Positions 19,081-26,628 of a stretch of DNA of 64,000 nt are shown here, piece after piece. Origin of the DNA: Lachnoclostridium sp. An138 (GTDB lineage: Bacteria > Bacillota > Clostridia > Lachnospirales > Lachnospiraceae); assembly GCF_002160765.1 (NCBI RefSeq), contig NZ_NFLF01000002.1, positions 124,001 through 188,000 of the forward strand. The letters are read 5' to 3'. The translations under genes were made by a program, and so were the position numbers. A model generated the notes under the pieces. It was not told the origin of the DNA and did not search any database. It saw only the letters and a list, made by a program, of their open reading frames with translations. Position 1 is the stretch's first letter; each line of letters begins with the position of its first letter.

Positions 19081-19145
19081 ATTACGCAATCGCTTGCGTT
19101 ATTTTGCATTATTTTATTGACATCCGCCCTTTCAGTATATAAAAT
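19081..19145 (+). promoter_or_regulatory. Promoter of the LacI-type gene with upstream operator
   Basis: A perfect -35 TTGACA (19117-19122), 17-base spacer and -10 TAAAAT (19140-19145) face the regulator gene. A second LacI-type palindrome occupies 19081-19102, centre TCGC, nine of eleven bases matched. A smaller perfect palindrome TGCAATATTGCA lies at 19064-19075. Together with the PTS operator 108 bases away this could allow looping and autoregulation. These sites account for most of the 332-base divergent gap. Confidence 0.75.
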
Positions 19146-19245
19146 GAAGATGACGGCGGCGCGCGGATAAACATTTCTCCGCCATCTGCCGCTTCCAAAA
19201 CTTTTTATATTGTTATATGAATATTCTTATACAAGGAGCGATTTT

Positions 19246-20277
19246 ATGCCTGTAACGATTAAAGACGTGGCTGCACTGGCGGGCGTATCCCCTTCTACTG
19301 TATCGCGCACATGCAAAGATCATCCATCCATCAGCAGACAGACAAAAGAAAAAGTGCGCCGGGCTATGGCGCAGCTTGGCTATGAACCCAATTTTCAGGC
19401 AAGCAACCTGGCCTCACAAAATTCACGCACCATCGGTATCATCCTTCCGGTTTCCGAGCAGGAAGCTTACCAGAACTCATTTTATCTGGAAACAATCCGC
19501 GGCATCAGCCAGCTCTGCAATCAGAAGCAATATATCAATACGGTTATTACAGGAGAAAATGAAGAAGAAATTCTTGATGGAATCCGGGCCATGGCGCGAA
19601 GCGGCCAGGCAGAAGGTTTTATTGTCCTTTACTCCCGAAAACACGATCCGATCGTCGAATACCTCTGCGAAGAAGGACTTCTCTATGTCCTGATCGGGAA
19701 AGCATACCACAATGCTAATCAGACCATCTATGTGGATAACGATAATGTTCTGGCCGGACGGGAAGCCGCTTCCTATCTGATCGAAATGGGCCACCGGAGA
19801 ATCGCCTATATTTCAGCAGATAATACCCTGCTCTTTGCCGAAGACCGGAAAACAGGCTACGCCGCTGCTCTTCTGGAGCATCAGCTTCCCATACGGCCGG
19901 AATACTGCATCGAAATGAACTGCCGGCCCGAGCAGAGAAGCGCTGTTCTGGAAAGCCTTCTTTCCTCACCTGACCGTCCCACCGCAATTCTGGTCAGCGA
20001 TGACATCCTGGCCATGTTTGTGGCCGGCGCCTGCGGAAACTTAAGGCTTTCCATTCCGAAGGATCTCTCCATCCTTTCCTTCAACAATTCTCTGTTCGCC
20101 CAGCTCAGTTTTCCACAGCTGACCTCCGTGGATGTGAACGCCCGGCAGCTTGGAATCGAAGCAGCCGCCCAGATGATCAGCCACATCGAGAATCCCGGAC
20201 TTCCGGCCACCAAGATCATCGTACCTCATGTACTGGTGGAGCGGAAAAGCTGCGCACCTCCATCTTCGGAGTGTTAA
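19246..20277 (+). CDS. LacI-family transcriptional regulator
   Basis: DNA-binding repressor of about 343 residues. The HTH is at the N-terminus (VTIKDVAALAGVSPSTVSR), followed by the hinge with a YEPNFQASNLAS segment and a periplasmic-binding-protein-like effector domain ending in VPHVLVERKSC. The ATG 19246-19248 follows AAGGAG; an upstream TTG is ignored. Divergent from the PTS-malQ operon, so it is probably a MalR-like repressor of alpha-glucan use. Confidence 0.92.
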   Translation: MPVTIKDVAALAGVSPSTVSRTCKDHPSISRQTKEKVRRAMAQLGYEPNFQASNLASQNSRTIGIILPVSEQEAYQNSFYLETIRGISQLCNQKQYINTVITGENEEEILDGIRAMARSGQAEGFIVLYSRKHDPIVEYLCEEGLLYVLIGKAYHNANQTIYVDNDNVLAGREAASYLIEMGHRRIAYISADNTLLFAEDRKTGYAAALLEHQLPIRPEYCIEMNCRPEQRSAVLESLLSSPDRPTAILVSDDILAMFVAGACGNLRLSIPKDLSILSFNNSLFAQLSFPQLTSVDVNARQLGIEAAAQMISHIENPGLPATKIIVPHVLVERKSCAPPSSEC

Positions 20278-20384
20278 ATACCAGAGAATCCGGGGCTCTT
20301 ACCTGCCCCGTGATATACCATGATTCCATGAAACTTCAGCCGGAAATTTCCGTTCGGAATTTCCGGGGAGTTCCCGGCCTTTCA

Positions 20385-20448
20385 CATTTCCGGGTTTTCG
20401 CATTTCCGGGTTTTCGCATTTCCGGGTTTTCGCATTTCCGGGTTTTCG
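20385..20448. repeat. Four perfect 16-bp tandem repeats
   Basis: The unit CATTTCCGGGTTTTCG occurs four times head to tail without mismatch (20385, 20401, 20417, 20433). Upstream bases 20340-20366 contain related GGAAATTTCCG palindromes. The array ends four bases before the -35 of the tRNA promoter. It does not keep a reading frame (16 is not a multiple of 3). Confidence 0.9.
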
Positions 20449-20451
20449 CTC

Positions 20452-20479
20452 TTGATTTCTCCGGGGGGTATGCTATAAT
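20452..20479 (+). promoter_or_regulatory. tRNA-Gly promoter
   Basis: -35 TTGATT (20452-20457), 16-base spacer and extended -10 TGCTATAAT (TATAAT 20474-20479), about 33 bases before the mature 5' end of the tRNA. Confidence 0.8.
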
Positions 20480-20512
20480 ATTGTCATTGGCGCAGGAAAC
20501 AAGGCCCTTTTC

Positions 20513-20583
20513 GCAGATATAGTTCATCGGTAGAACGCCAGCTTCCCAAGCTGGAGAGGCGGGTTCGATTCCCGTTATCTGCT
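20513..20583 (+). tRNA. tRNA-Gly (anticodon CCC)
   Basis: A full cloverleaf can be folded by eye: acceptor GCAGATA/TATCTGC (7 perfect pairs) with discriminator T, D-arm GTTC/GAAC, anticodon stem CCAGC/GCTGG around the loop TTCCCAA (anticodon CCC), and T-arm GCGGG-TTCGATT-CCCGT. 71 bases; CCA is not encoded. A tyrosine integrase gene begins 90 bases beyond it, making the tRNA 3' end a likely attachment site. Confidence 0.95.
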
Positions 20584-20644
20584 CTCAGAAACCCAGTATT
20601 TATGCGGGTTCCAGGCCCTCACTAAATCTTAGGGAATCAAGCGC

Positions 20645-20674
20645 GGAATCAGAACGTACGTTCTGATTCCTTTT
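20645..20674 (+). terminator. Palindromic terminator between tRNA-Gly and integrase
   Basis: A perfect 26-base palindrome (20645-20670), foldable as a 10-bp GGAATCAGAA/TTCTGATTCC stem with a CGTACG loop, is followed by TTTTATTTT in the plus direction. It would stop tRNA transcription before the convergent integrase gene; the unbroken symmetry is also compatible with a protein site. Confidence 0.7.
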
Positions 20675-21884
20675 ATTTTGCCATAAAATCAGGGATATTG
20701 CTCAATATCTCTGTCTTTTTTTCTATACTTTTACGATTTCTATGATAATGCTTTTCAGAGCAAGTGATATCTGTATGCCCCATCTGTTCAGTAATCAAGC
20801 GATTGTCAATGTGATTATCCATGAGGATAGTCCCGTATGTTTTCCGGTCTTTATGGGGTGATTTGGGGTAAATATTAAGTTTTTTGCAGATTCTCTTTTG
20901 CCTCATACGGATTGACTGTGTACTGATTCTATTCCCATCCTTAACAAATATGTAATCCTGAAACGGATTAAGCTTTTGAATTTCCTTTACAAGCCAGGAA
21001 TAAGCATCCGGTATAATCGCCGTCCGAATCCCCGCAGCTGTCTTAGGATAATCCTTTACCTCCCGAACATACTTTCCATCCTCATTTTTATACCTGGTTT
21101 CCGTTCTCCGGATATTAAATGTATTATAGGTAAAATCTGTATGTTTTAAAGCAACCACTTCTCCTATCCTCGCACCCGTAAGAAACATCAAAAAAATTCC
21201 TATATTCATCATATCAAGATTATCTTTCAGATAATTTAACATGACTTCCGTTTCTTCTTCGTCAAAAACTTCTTCATAATCCTCTTTAATCGTTATATCA
21301 AAGTCTTTTTCTGACACATCCAGCTCTTCAAACACGGATTCAATACGAAAGTCAATCATTTTTTTTCTTTTTGCACTTTTTAAGATGCCACGGGTAACTG
21401 TCTTTAAATTAGCAAACGCTTTAACCTTTAAATTATGTTCCGGTATCTGCTCTTCTAAAAATTCTATAATCTCTTCCGGCTTAATGTCTTTGATCCTCTT
21501 TTTCCCAAACTCGCTGAAATGTCTTTTAAATGTCTGCGAATCTCTCAAATGGGTTGACGGAGCTTTTTTCTTCATTTTAAGCTTTCGATCGTTCCATTCC
21601 TCAAAAACCTCCTGAATTGTTGGATTTTCTGACTGTTCTTTCCAATAATCAATAACCGCCTGTTCTACATTATCTTTTTCTAAACTTCTTTTTGGAATCC
21701 TTCCCTTCTCTTTATCAGGCAAATATGTACGCCAGTACCCATCTGCTCCCTGCCATATTTTATATGGATGTTTTTCCAACAGTTCCTTCCTTTTACTCAT
21801 CTCAATCTGTTCCTGAACATATAACATATCGATCATACCATTCTCAATGGCGTATTTCAATAATTCGGATTCTTCCATAGGCAT
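20673..21884 (-). CDS. Tyrosine recombinase/integrase
   Basis: Site-specific recombinase of a mobile element. An N-terminal arm-binding AP2-like segment (about 38-85, KIWQGADGYWRTY) and SAM-like core-binding domain precede the catalytic domain with Arg239 (TGARIGE), HKDR (His344, Arg347), His370 (MGHTDI) and the nucleophile Tyr380. 403 residues, all catalytic residues present. Its 3' end faces tRNA-Gly. AGGAGG precedes the ATG at 21882-21884. The 204 bases upstream hold short GC-rich hairpins (22041-22080) but no gene I can support. Confidence 0.95.
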   Translation of the reverse strand: MPMEESELLKYAIENGMIDMLYVQEQIEMSKRKELLEKHPYKIWQGADGYWRTYLPDKEKGRIPKRSLEKDNVEQAVIDYWKEQSENPTIQEVFEEWNDRKLKMKKKAPSTHLRDSQTFKRHFSEFGKKRIKDIKPEEIIEFLEEQIPEHNLKVKAFANLKTVTRGILKSAKRKKMIDFRIESVFEELDVSEKDFDITIKEDYEEVFDEEETEVMLNYLKDNLDMMNIGIFLMFLTGARIGEVVALKHTDFTYNTFNIRRTETRYKNEDGKYVREVKDYPKTAAGIRTAIIPDAYSWLVKEIQKLNPFQDYIFVKDGNRISTQSIRMRQKRICKKLNIYPKSPHKDRKTYGTILMDNHIDNRLITEQMGHTDITCSEKHYHRNRKSIEKKTEILSNIPDFMAK

Positions 21885-22088
21885 ACGTGTTTCCTCCTTG
21901 GTTTTTTTCCGAATTAACCTCAGACGAAAAAAGCCTATAAAAAAGGGGGATTTTTACAGTCCTCAATTCAAAAAATTTCTCCTATTGAACAACTGCCCAG
22001 CTATGTCTGTGGAGTTACTCCAATAAAACATATTTTAAAGGACCGCCTTACTCACGGCTGAAGCCGTACATATGCGGCGGCCCATTTG

Positions 22089-22313
22089 TCAATTAAGCTC
22101 ATCCAGTATCTTTTCCCTTATCTGGTCTCCTGTCAGACGCCCGCTCTTATAAACCTTGAGCAATTCAATATCATCATCTGACAATGGCATACCTTCCATA
22201 CGCATTGTCGCGTCTACCTCGTCTATTGCCTCCTGCATAGTATAATTTCCTGCATCTGATTTCACCGGGGAAGAAAGTACTTTCCTTGTTCTCATGTCTT
22301 CTAATCTGCTCAT
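22089..22313 (-). CDS. Small VbhA-like antitoxin candidate
   Basis: 74 residues. The central pattern EAIDEVDATMRMEGMPLSDD followed by a short helix ending KSGRLTGDQIREKILDEL resembles VbhA/antitoxin proteins that inhibit Fic AMP-transferases. No Fic protein (HPFx[D/E]GN motif) is encoded nearby, so it may be an orphan or act on something else in the element. Family call by eye only. Confidence 0.45.
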   Translation of the reverse strand: MSRLEDMRTRKVLSSPVKSDAGNYTMQEAIDEVDATMRMEGMPLSDDDIELLKVYKSGRLTGDQIREKILDELN

Positions 22314-22355
22314 AATTCAACGTTTTCTTTATATTCTCTGGTCCAAGGCCGAAAA

Positions 22356-22625
22356 TTACTGGTCTAAAAATCTTGTAAGTCCGCTCTTCTCACAAAATTC
22401 TTCTAACGAACTGCACTCCATTGCTATTTCAGCCCAGCTGTATAGCTCGTCCGGATCCTTTTCATACTGTATTCTTTTCCTTAAGACATATGGAATCTCT
22501 CCGCATTTTGACCTCAGGGATTCACACGTCAGCCTGGCAAACATGCTTAACTGAACCTCCAGTCTCCCCTCAAGGTAACCCTGCGCATAATTTCGCAACG
22601 CCTTAGCCGGCCATTTATCTGTCAT
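22356..22625 (-). CDS. Hypothetical protein of the integrative element
   Basis: 89 residues, soluble, mixed charge, no recognised motif. AAAAGGAGG lies just before its ATG inside the end of the GHKL/HExxH gene, and the two genes overlap by 11 bases. That argues for coupled expression and a shared task with the 518-residue protein. Predicted mostly helical; one could test it as partner or inhibitor. Confidence 0.6.
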   Translation of the reverse strand: MTDKWPAKALRNYAQGYLEGRLEVQLSMFARLTCESLRSKCGEIPYVLRKRIQYEKDPDELYSWAEIAMECSSLEEFCEKSGLTRFLDQ

Positions 22626-24171
22626 TCAGTCCTCCTTTTGCGTCTGCCGGATACAATAACAGCCACTTTTCATTGTACTCACTAATGATATCATGCTGCT
22701 GCATTAAGATTTCCATCGCACGGGTCAGAGCCAGGCTGAATGCGTTAGACGCGTCACCGCCAAAGATGTGGCACATCTCATGTATATAAGTTGCCAACGC
22801 TTTATAAAAAGTATCTTTTTGAAAAAGATTCCGCTTCAAATAAAGCTTCGAGATATCATAACGCACAGGAACTCCTGCGTCCGTCACAAGCTGTCTCCTG
22901 GTCTTTTTCAGTTCTGCCATACCGCTGCAAGACGCCCTGTAATTTCTGATAATCTTACGTTCCGGAAACCCATTATCCAGCACAAAATAATCTGCGTATA
23001 TCTGTTTTACTATATCTTCCAGCAGTTCAAACCCTTTATCCTCCAGCTCTGTCGGGCTGTCATTGACAGCAAAGCCTCCCGCCCGCTCGCAGACCTCTTC
23101 CAGGCTGGGATACCCCAGCCTGACAAATGCTTCCTGTACGAGAAGATAGGAATGGTCTTGTGAAGACAGCCATGCCCTCGCCTGGTTTCTCATATTTTTG
23201 GCAGCATTTGTAAAAACAGGGTCCAGATACAGCAAATCAGGATATCTTTCACGGAATAACCGGGTCACCTCCGAAGACCTTGATATCTGGGATATCAGCC
23301 GTTTGATGGTTACACTCCAGCTGTGTATGTCTACCCGCTTTGATGGAACAGAATTCCAGTAACGCCTCATTTTTACCAGCATTTCCATAGCGGCCTCCGG
23401 AGAAACGCAATGCGCAATCTTCTCGAATACCCGGATAATATGAAAGTCATACAGGGCCTTGCGTTCCCTGTCCTCCTGCTCATAATCATGAACACATACA
23501 ACGAGCCCAAATGGATTTGAGCCCAAAAGCTGATACCCGCAAAAAACTGCCCCCTTTCTGCCATACCCGTATGTGTAAAGTAAAGACTCCTCATAACCTT
23601 CTTTGCTGTATAAATAGACGGCTCCTTCCTTTCCTTCCCAAAGCCGTCTGCCCAGGAGTGGATTCCCATAATAGTAGTAGCTGGTTATGGTATCCTTAAA
23701 AAGCTGAAACTCCTCATCACTTATTGGCGACAGTGTAAGCCGGCTTCTGTCCGTCTTAGGAGTCTGATGCATTTTATATGCCAGCATTTCCACCGTCTTT
23801 CCGTCAAGGCTCTGCTCCTGCGTAATTACAGATAATTCCCAGTCATCCGAGGACATGGTAACATTCCACCCAAAATCCCTGACTGCGCACAGAGATGCAA
23901 TCTTAAAGCCCTCTCCGTAATTTCCCGCATATCTTACGTCTGCCGTTTTCGTTGATGAGCCGATGTAGAGCAGCCAGTCATACGAAAAGCTAATGCCATC
24001 CACCCACATAGACAGCGTATCATCGCTGTATTCATATTGGAAGCGCTCTCCAAACTCCTGATATCCGGCAGAATCATAAAAATTCTGTATGAAATCTCGA
24101 AGGATTTCATATTTTCCCCATTTAACAGGATAAGTCAATACTATATTCAAAGGTATAATTTTATATTCCAT
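22615..24171 (-). CDS. GHKL ATPase-like protein with C-terminal HExxH metallopeptidase motif
   Basis: 518 residues. N-terminal half: an N-box (LRDFIQNFYDS, residues 24-34), DG at 58-59, a GSSTK loop (71-75) and GNYGEGFK (83-90). This order matches the ATP-binding Bergerat fold of MutL/Hsp90-type GHKL ATPases. C-terminal part: YIHEMCHIFGGD, with HExxH at 464-468, the zinc-binding motif of gluzincin/metzincin-like peptidases, and a downstream Glu-rich helix. I do not know a named family with this combination. It lies in the integrative element, coupled to an 89-residue gene. A nucleotide-controlled protease, perhaps in defence or element maintenance, is inference. Confidence 0.65.
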   Translation of the reverse strand: MEYKIIPLNIVLTYPVKWGKYEILRDFIQNFYDSAGYQEFGERFQYEYSDDTLSMWVDGISFSYDWLLYIGSSTKTADVRYAGNYGEGFKIASLCAVRDFGWNVTMSSDDWELSVITQEQSLDGKTVEMLAYKMHQTPKTDRSRLTLSPISDEEFQLFKDTITSYYYYGNPLLGRRLWEGKEGAVYLYSKEGYEESLLYTYGYGRKGAVFCGYQLLGSNPFGLVVCVHDYEQEDRERKALYDFHIIRVFEKIAHCVSPEAAMEMLVKMRRYWNSVPSKRVDIHSWSVTIKRLISQISRSSEVTRLFRERYPDLLYLDPVFTNAAKNMRNQARAWLSSQDHSYLLVQEAFVRLGYPSLEEVCERAGGFAVNDSPTELEDKGFELLEDIVKQIYADYFVLDNGFPERKIIRNYRASCSGMAELKKTRRQLVTDAGVPVRYDISKLYLKRNLFQKDTFYKALATYIHEMCHIFGGDASNAFSLALTRAMEILMQQHDIISEYNEKWLLLYPADAKGGLNDR

Positions 24172-24296
24172 TCTGCATTACTCCAGTATTATTTTTCGTT
24201 TTCTGAGGCAGTGTCCGTGTCAGTTTTCCTGTTAATTTCCCTGGCAGAGCGGCAGGCTGCCAAATATATCAGCAGGCTGCCGCATACCCGGGACAT

Positions 24297-24515
24297 TTAC
24301 TGCAATAAGTCCGAAGGCTTTACCCCAAAATAGTCCGCCAGCTTAAACAGATTCGCGGGAGACGGCAATTTGGAACCAGACACCCAGCCATAATAGGTAA
24401 TATGGTTCACGCCTAACCTAAATGCAATTTCCTGTCTGCTCGCCTCGGTCTTCTCTTCCAACTCTTCTATATGCCTTCGCAATGCACATTTCAACTGCTT
24501 TTCCGTCAAAATCAT
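24297..24515 (-). CDS. XRE-type helix-turn-helix regulator, small
   Basis: 72 residues from the ATG at 24513-24515, which has GGAGGT seven bases upstream (an earlier in-frame ATG lies within that ribosome site). Contains an HTH_3-like fold: RQEIAFRLGVNHITYYGWVSG and LPSPANLFKLADYFGVKPSDLL. Probably a Cro-like or excision regulator, opposite in direction to the repressor at 24938. Confidence 0.8.
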   Translation of the reverse strand: MILTEKQLKCALRRHIEELEEKTEASRQEIAFRLGVNHITYYGWVSGSKLPSPANLFKLADYFGVKPSDLLQ

Positions 24516-24532
24516 AATATATACCTCCATTC

Positions 24533-24721
24533 CTAGTATGGTAAATCTTCTAATTCGTCGGACTCTTCGTCTGCCTCCTGGCAGCAGTCTTCCGAATTTT
24601 CCAAAATCTCCATCATCAATAACGCTCCGAGCCGAAACCCGGCTGAAAACTGATTTTCATAATGACCTGTGTTAAACCGCTGTCCTTCTGCTATCGCATC
24701 AATCATTCTTCTCATATTCAT
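24533..24721 (-). CDS. Hypothetical small acidic protein
   Basis: About 62 residues from the ATG at 24719-24721 (AAAGG six bases before). MNMRRMIDAIAEGQRF followed by a hydrophobic stretch and an acidic tail (EADEESDELED). Similar small proteins occur next to regulators in Clostridial mobile elements; function unknown. It is the first gene downstream of the operator region at 24756-24825. Confidence 0.55.
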   Translation of the reverse strand: MNMRRMIDAIAEGQRFNTGHYENQFSAGFRLGALLMMEILENSEDCCQEADEESDELEDLPY

Positions 24722-24755
24722 ATCCATCCTTTCATTATTTTGTTGTTTCTCAAAT

Positions 24756-24825
24756 TAATCATTTTAAGATTATTTATTTGTTATTTATTGTTTATATTTA
24801 TTTAAAAATAATCATTTTACGATTA
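24756..24825. promoter_or_regulatory. Twin operators between divergent regulators
   Basis: Two copies of TAATCATTTTAnGATTA, imperfect palindromes with TAATC/GATTA arms, at 24756-24772 and 24809-24825, 53 bases apart (five helical turns). They lie in the AT-rich 24722-24937 gap between the leftward small genes and the rightward XRE repressor, as expected for a phage-type switch. A weak plus-strand promoter (TTGATT 24878-24883, TACTAT 24900-24905) follows, overlapped by a CTATAGAATTATAG palindrome. Confidence 0.7.
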
Positions 24826-24937
24826 ATTCTTTATCCATATAATAATCCCTGCAGGATTACTTGTCAAGATCTTTTTCTTGATTTTTTTCAAAAAATAAGT
24901 ACTATAGAATTATAGTGCAGAAAGGAGAACACAAACA

Positions 24938-25501
24938 ATGCAGGAGCGCTATTCGGGGGATAAATTAGGAAATAATGTCCAGAAGATTCGAAAGCAGAAG
25001 AGAATGACGCAAAAAGAGCTGGCGGAGGCTATCGGCATCAATCTTCAAAATATGTCAAAGATCGAACGGGGTGTAAGCTCTCCTGCCTTTGACAATTTCA
25101 AAAAGATCATGGAAGTATTGAACGTAGCCCCAAATGAACTGCTGCGAGATACCTGGGAGCCGTCTGCCCACATCGAACAGTACATCATGGAGGTATTAAA
25201 AAAGGAAGAAACCTTTAACATGGAATTGGAGAAGCTTGCAGACGCTTTCCATACCCCGGAAGAGTATCAAGCTTATGTTAAGGCAAAGCTGGGCGAATAC
25301 ATTACCTGTCATATGGATGAGCCGCAGACAACTGTTGAAGAACTGCAGGAAATCAAAAAATTGATCCAGCGCCAGAAAGCAGACAGACTGATTCGCTGTT
25401 ACACCGCCGCCCTGGCAGGAAATGTGAAACAGTCCTATGACGATACTGCCCTGATCCGTCTGGCAGAGAGCAGAATTCCGGATGTATCTCCGGAACAATA
25501 G
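24938..25501 (+). CDS. XRE-family repressor
   Basis: 187 residues with an N-terminal HTH (LGNNVQKIRKQKRMTQKELA, then INLQNMSKIERGVSSP) and a helical C-terminal domain without a LexA-type protease motif. It follows GAAAGGAG at 24918-24925. Most likely the immunity/lysogeny-type repressor of the integrative element, acting at the twin operators just upstream. Confidence 0.85.
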   Translation: MQERYSGDKLGNNVQKIRKQKRMTQKELAEAIGINLQNMSKIERGVSSPAFDNFKKIMEVLNVAPNELLRDTWEPSAHIEQYIMEVLKKEETFNMELEKLADAFHTPEEYQAYVKAKLGEYITCHMDEPQTTVEELQEIKKLIQRQKADRLIRCYTAALAGNVKQSYDDTALIRLAESRIPDVSPEQ

Positions 25502-25551
25502 AACCAGACAGAGATGCTGCCATGACAATCTCATTTGAAGGGAGTGGTTTT

Positions 25552-25755
25552 ATGAGTTTAAATCAAGCCATTGTATCTGGCCAGGAACATCGCAGGCCTT
25601 ATCACGGAGCAAAAGCTGTTGACTCAGCCTGCCGTAATCATGGTTCTTGCAGTTACTGCCGAAATAACCGTCTGCATCATATCTATAAAAAACAAAGTGC
25701 TATGGATTATAGGTTAAAAGAGAGGGTGCCGCAAAATCATCATCAAATTAGATGA
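25552..25755 (+). CDS. Small conserved mobile-element protein
   Basis: 67 residues starting MSLNQAIVSGQEHRRPYHG, with a CRNHGSCSYCRNNR Cys-rich knuckle. Similar short proteins recur in Lachnospiraceae phage-like elements; I recall no function. GAAGGGAG precedes the ATG. Its last codons run into the hairpin at 25722-25770, so the native stop may have been altered by that structure. Confidence 0.6.
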   Translation: MSLNQAIVSGQEHRRPYHGAKAVDSACRNHGSCSYCRNNRLHHIYKKQSAMDYRLKERVPQNHHQIR

Positions 25756-25856
25756 TGGTGCGACACCCTCCTTGCAAATTGCTGCTTTCACATTTTCGAC
25801 AGTAAAAAGTATAGCCGCAATCAAAGAATCTATGTTCTTTTGCGGCTATACTTTTT
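25722..25856. terminator. Two stacked terminator hairpins closing the element
   Basis: The first hairpin (25722-25770) pairs GAGGGTG with CACCCTC and ATCATC with GATGAT around a short loop. The second (25804-25820 with 25840-25856) is a perfect 17-bp stem AAAAAGTATAGCCGCAA with T-runs on both sides. They separate the rightward element genes from the leftward cupin gene; the second works in either direction. Confidence 0.8.
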
Positions 25857-25912
25857 AATGAATACTTTATGATACAAGAGTATATTTCTATTGTCCTGTG
25901 CAGGGCATCTGT

Positions 25913-26623
25913 CTACCCTTCCAGCATCAGAAGCAAAGCCATCTTAAAGCGGCCGTCCGCCTTTACGCTGTGAAGGCCGTTCTTTTCAAACCGGAAATTT
26001 TCCCCTTCCCGGATAGCATAGTCCCTGCCCTCATAACCGATCACTGCTTTGCCCTCCAATGCAAACAGCAAGGCGTCGCCGGGAGCTCTGTGCTCGGCGA
26101 GGGCGCAGCCCTCATCAAAGGACAGGATCATCAGCTTCGCGCTGCTTCCGGTCGCCAGATCCATGTTTGCAATGCTTCCCTTTTCGTAATCAATCAGATC
26201 CTTCAGGCAGAATACCTCTGCCGGTTTTAAAATTTCGTTCATTTTCGTCTCCTTTTCCATTAAAATTTCTGTATATACAAAGCCCGTTTCCCGGGCTTTC
26301 ATTCCGCAGAGCATTCCGCCCGGAACGAACAATATCCCCCCCTTTTCCAGACAGGCCGGGCAAAAAGGCTCATTTCCCCGGGCGCAGCCTGTGGCTTTCT
26401 TCCGGACATCCTGCTCCCGGCCGCCTCCCAGCACAAAATCCGCCTGCCCTCCCGCGCCGATATAAAGAGCCGGACAATCGTACCGTTCCGGGCTTATGTC
26501 TGTATAAGACCCCAGTGAAAAGAAATGGACCTTTCCTGGCCCGCCCAGGCAGGCGTCTGTAGAGATAGTAAGCGCTGCTTTCGGCCTGTGCTCTTCTTCT
26601 ATTTTAAATACTCTGGATTCCAT
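25913..26623 (-). CDS. Double-cupin protein
   Basis: 236 residues forming two beta-barrel halves. The second (from MNEILKPAEVFCLKD) is a standard small cupin with AEHRAPGDALLFALEGKA and a late His (GLHSV). The first half is less typical and contains CARGNEPFCPACLE, a CxxC-bearing stretch that could bind metal. Terminal gene of the importer operon (ribosome site AAGGGGGTGA). The role is unknown; metal or ligand binding would fit the neighbours. Confidence 0.65.
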   Translation of the reverse strand: MESRVFKIEEEHRPKAALTISTDACLGGPGKVHFFSLGSYTDISPERYDCPALYIGAGGQADFVLGGGREQDVRKKATGCARGNEPFCPACLEKGGILFVPGGMLCGMKARETGFVYTEILMEKETKMNEILKPAEVFCLKDLIDYEKGSIANMDLATGSSAKLMILSFDEGCALAEHRAPGDALLFALEGKAVIGYEGRDYAIREGENFRFEKNGLHSVKADGRFKMALLLMLEG

Positions 26624-26628
26624 TTACG

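Noticed and set aside
20385-20448. Possible CRISPR array
   Set aside because: The units are directly adjacent, 16 bases, without spacers, and no cas gene is present.
25500-26000. attR copy of the tRNA-Gly 3' end
   Set aside because: No stretch resembling the T-arm or acceptor of the tRNA could be found here by eye.
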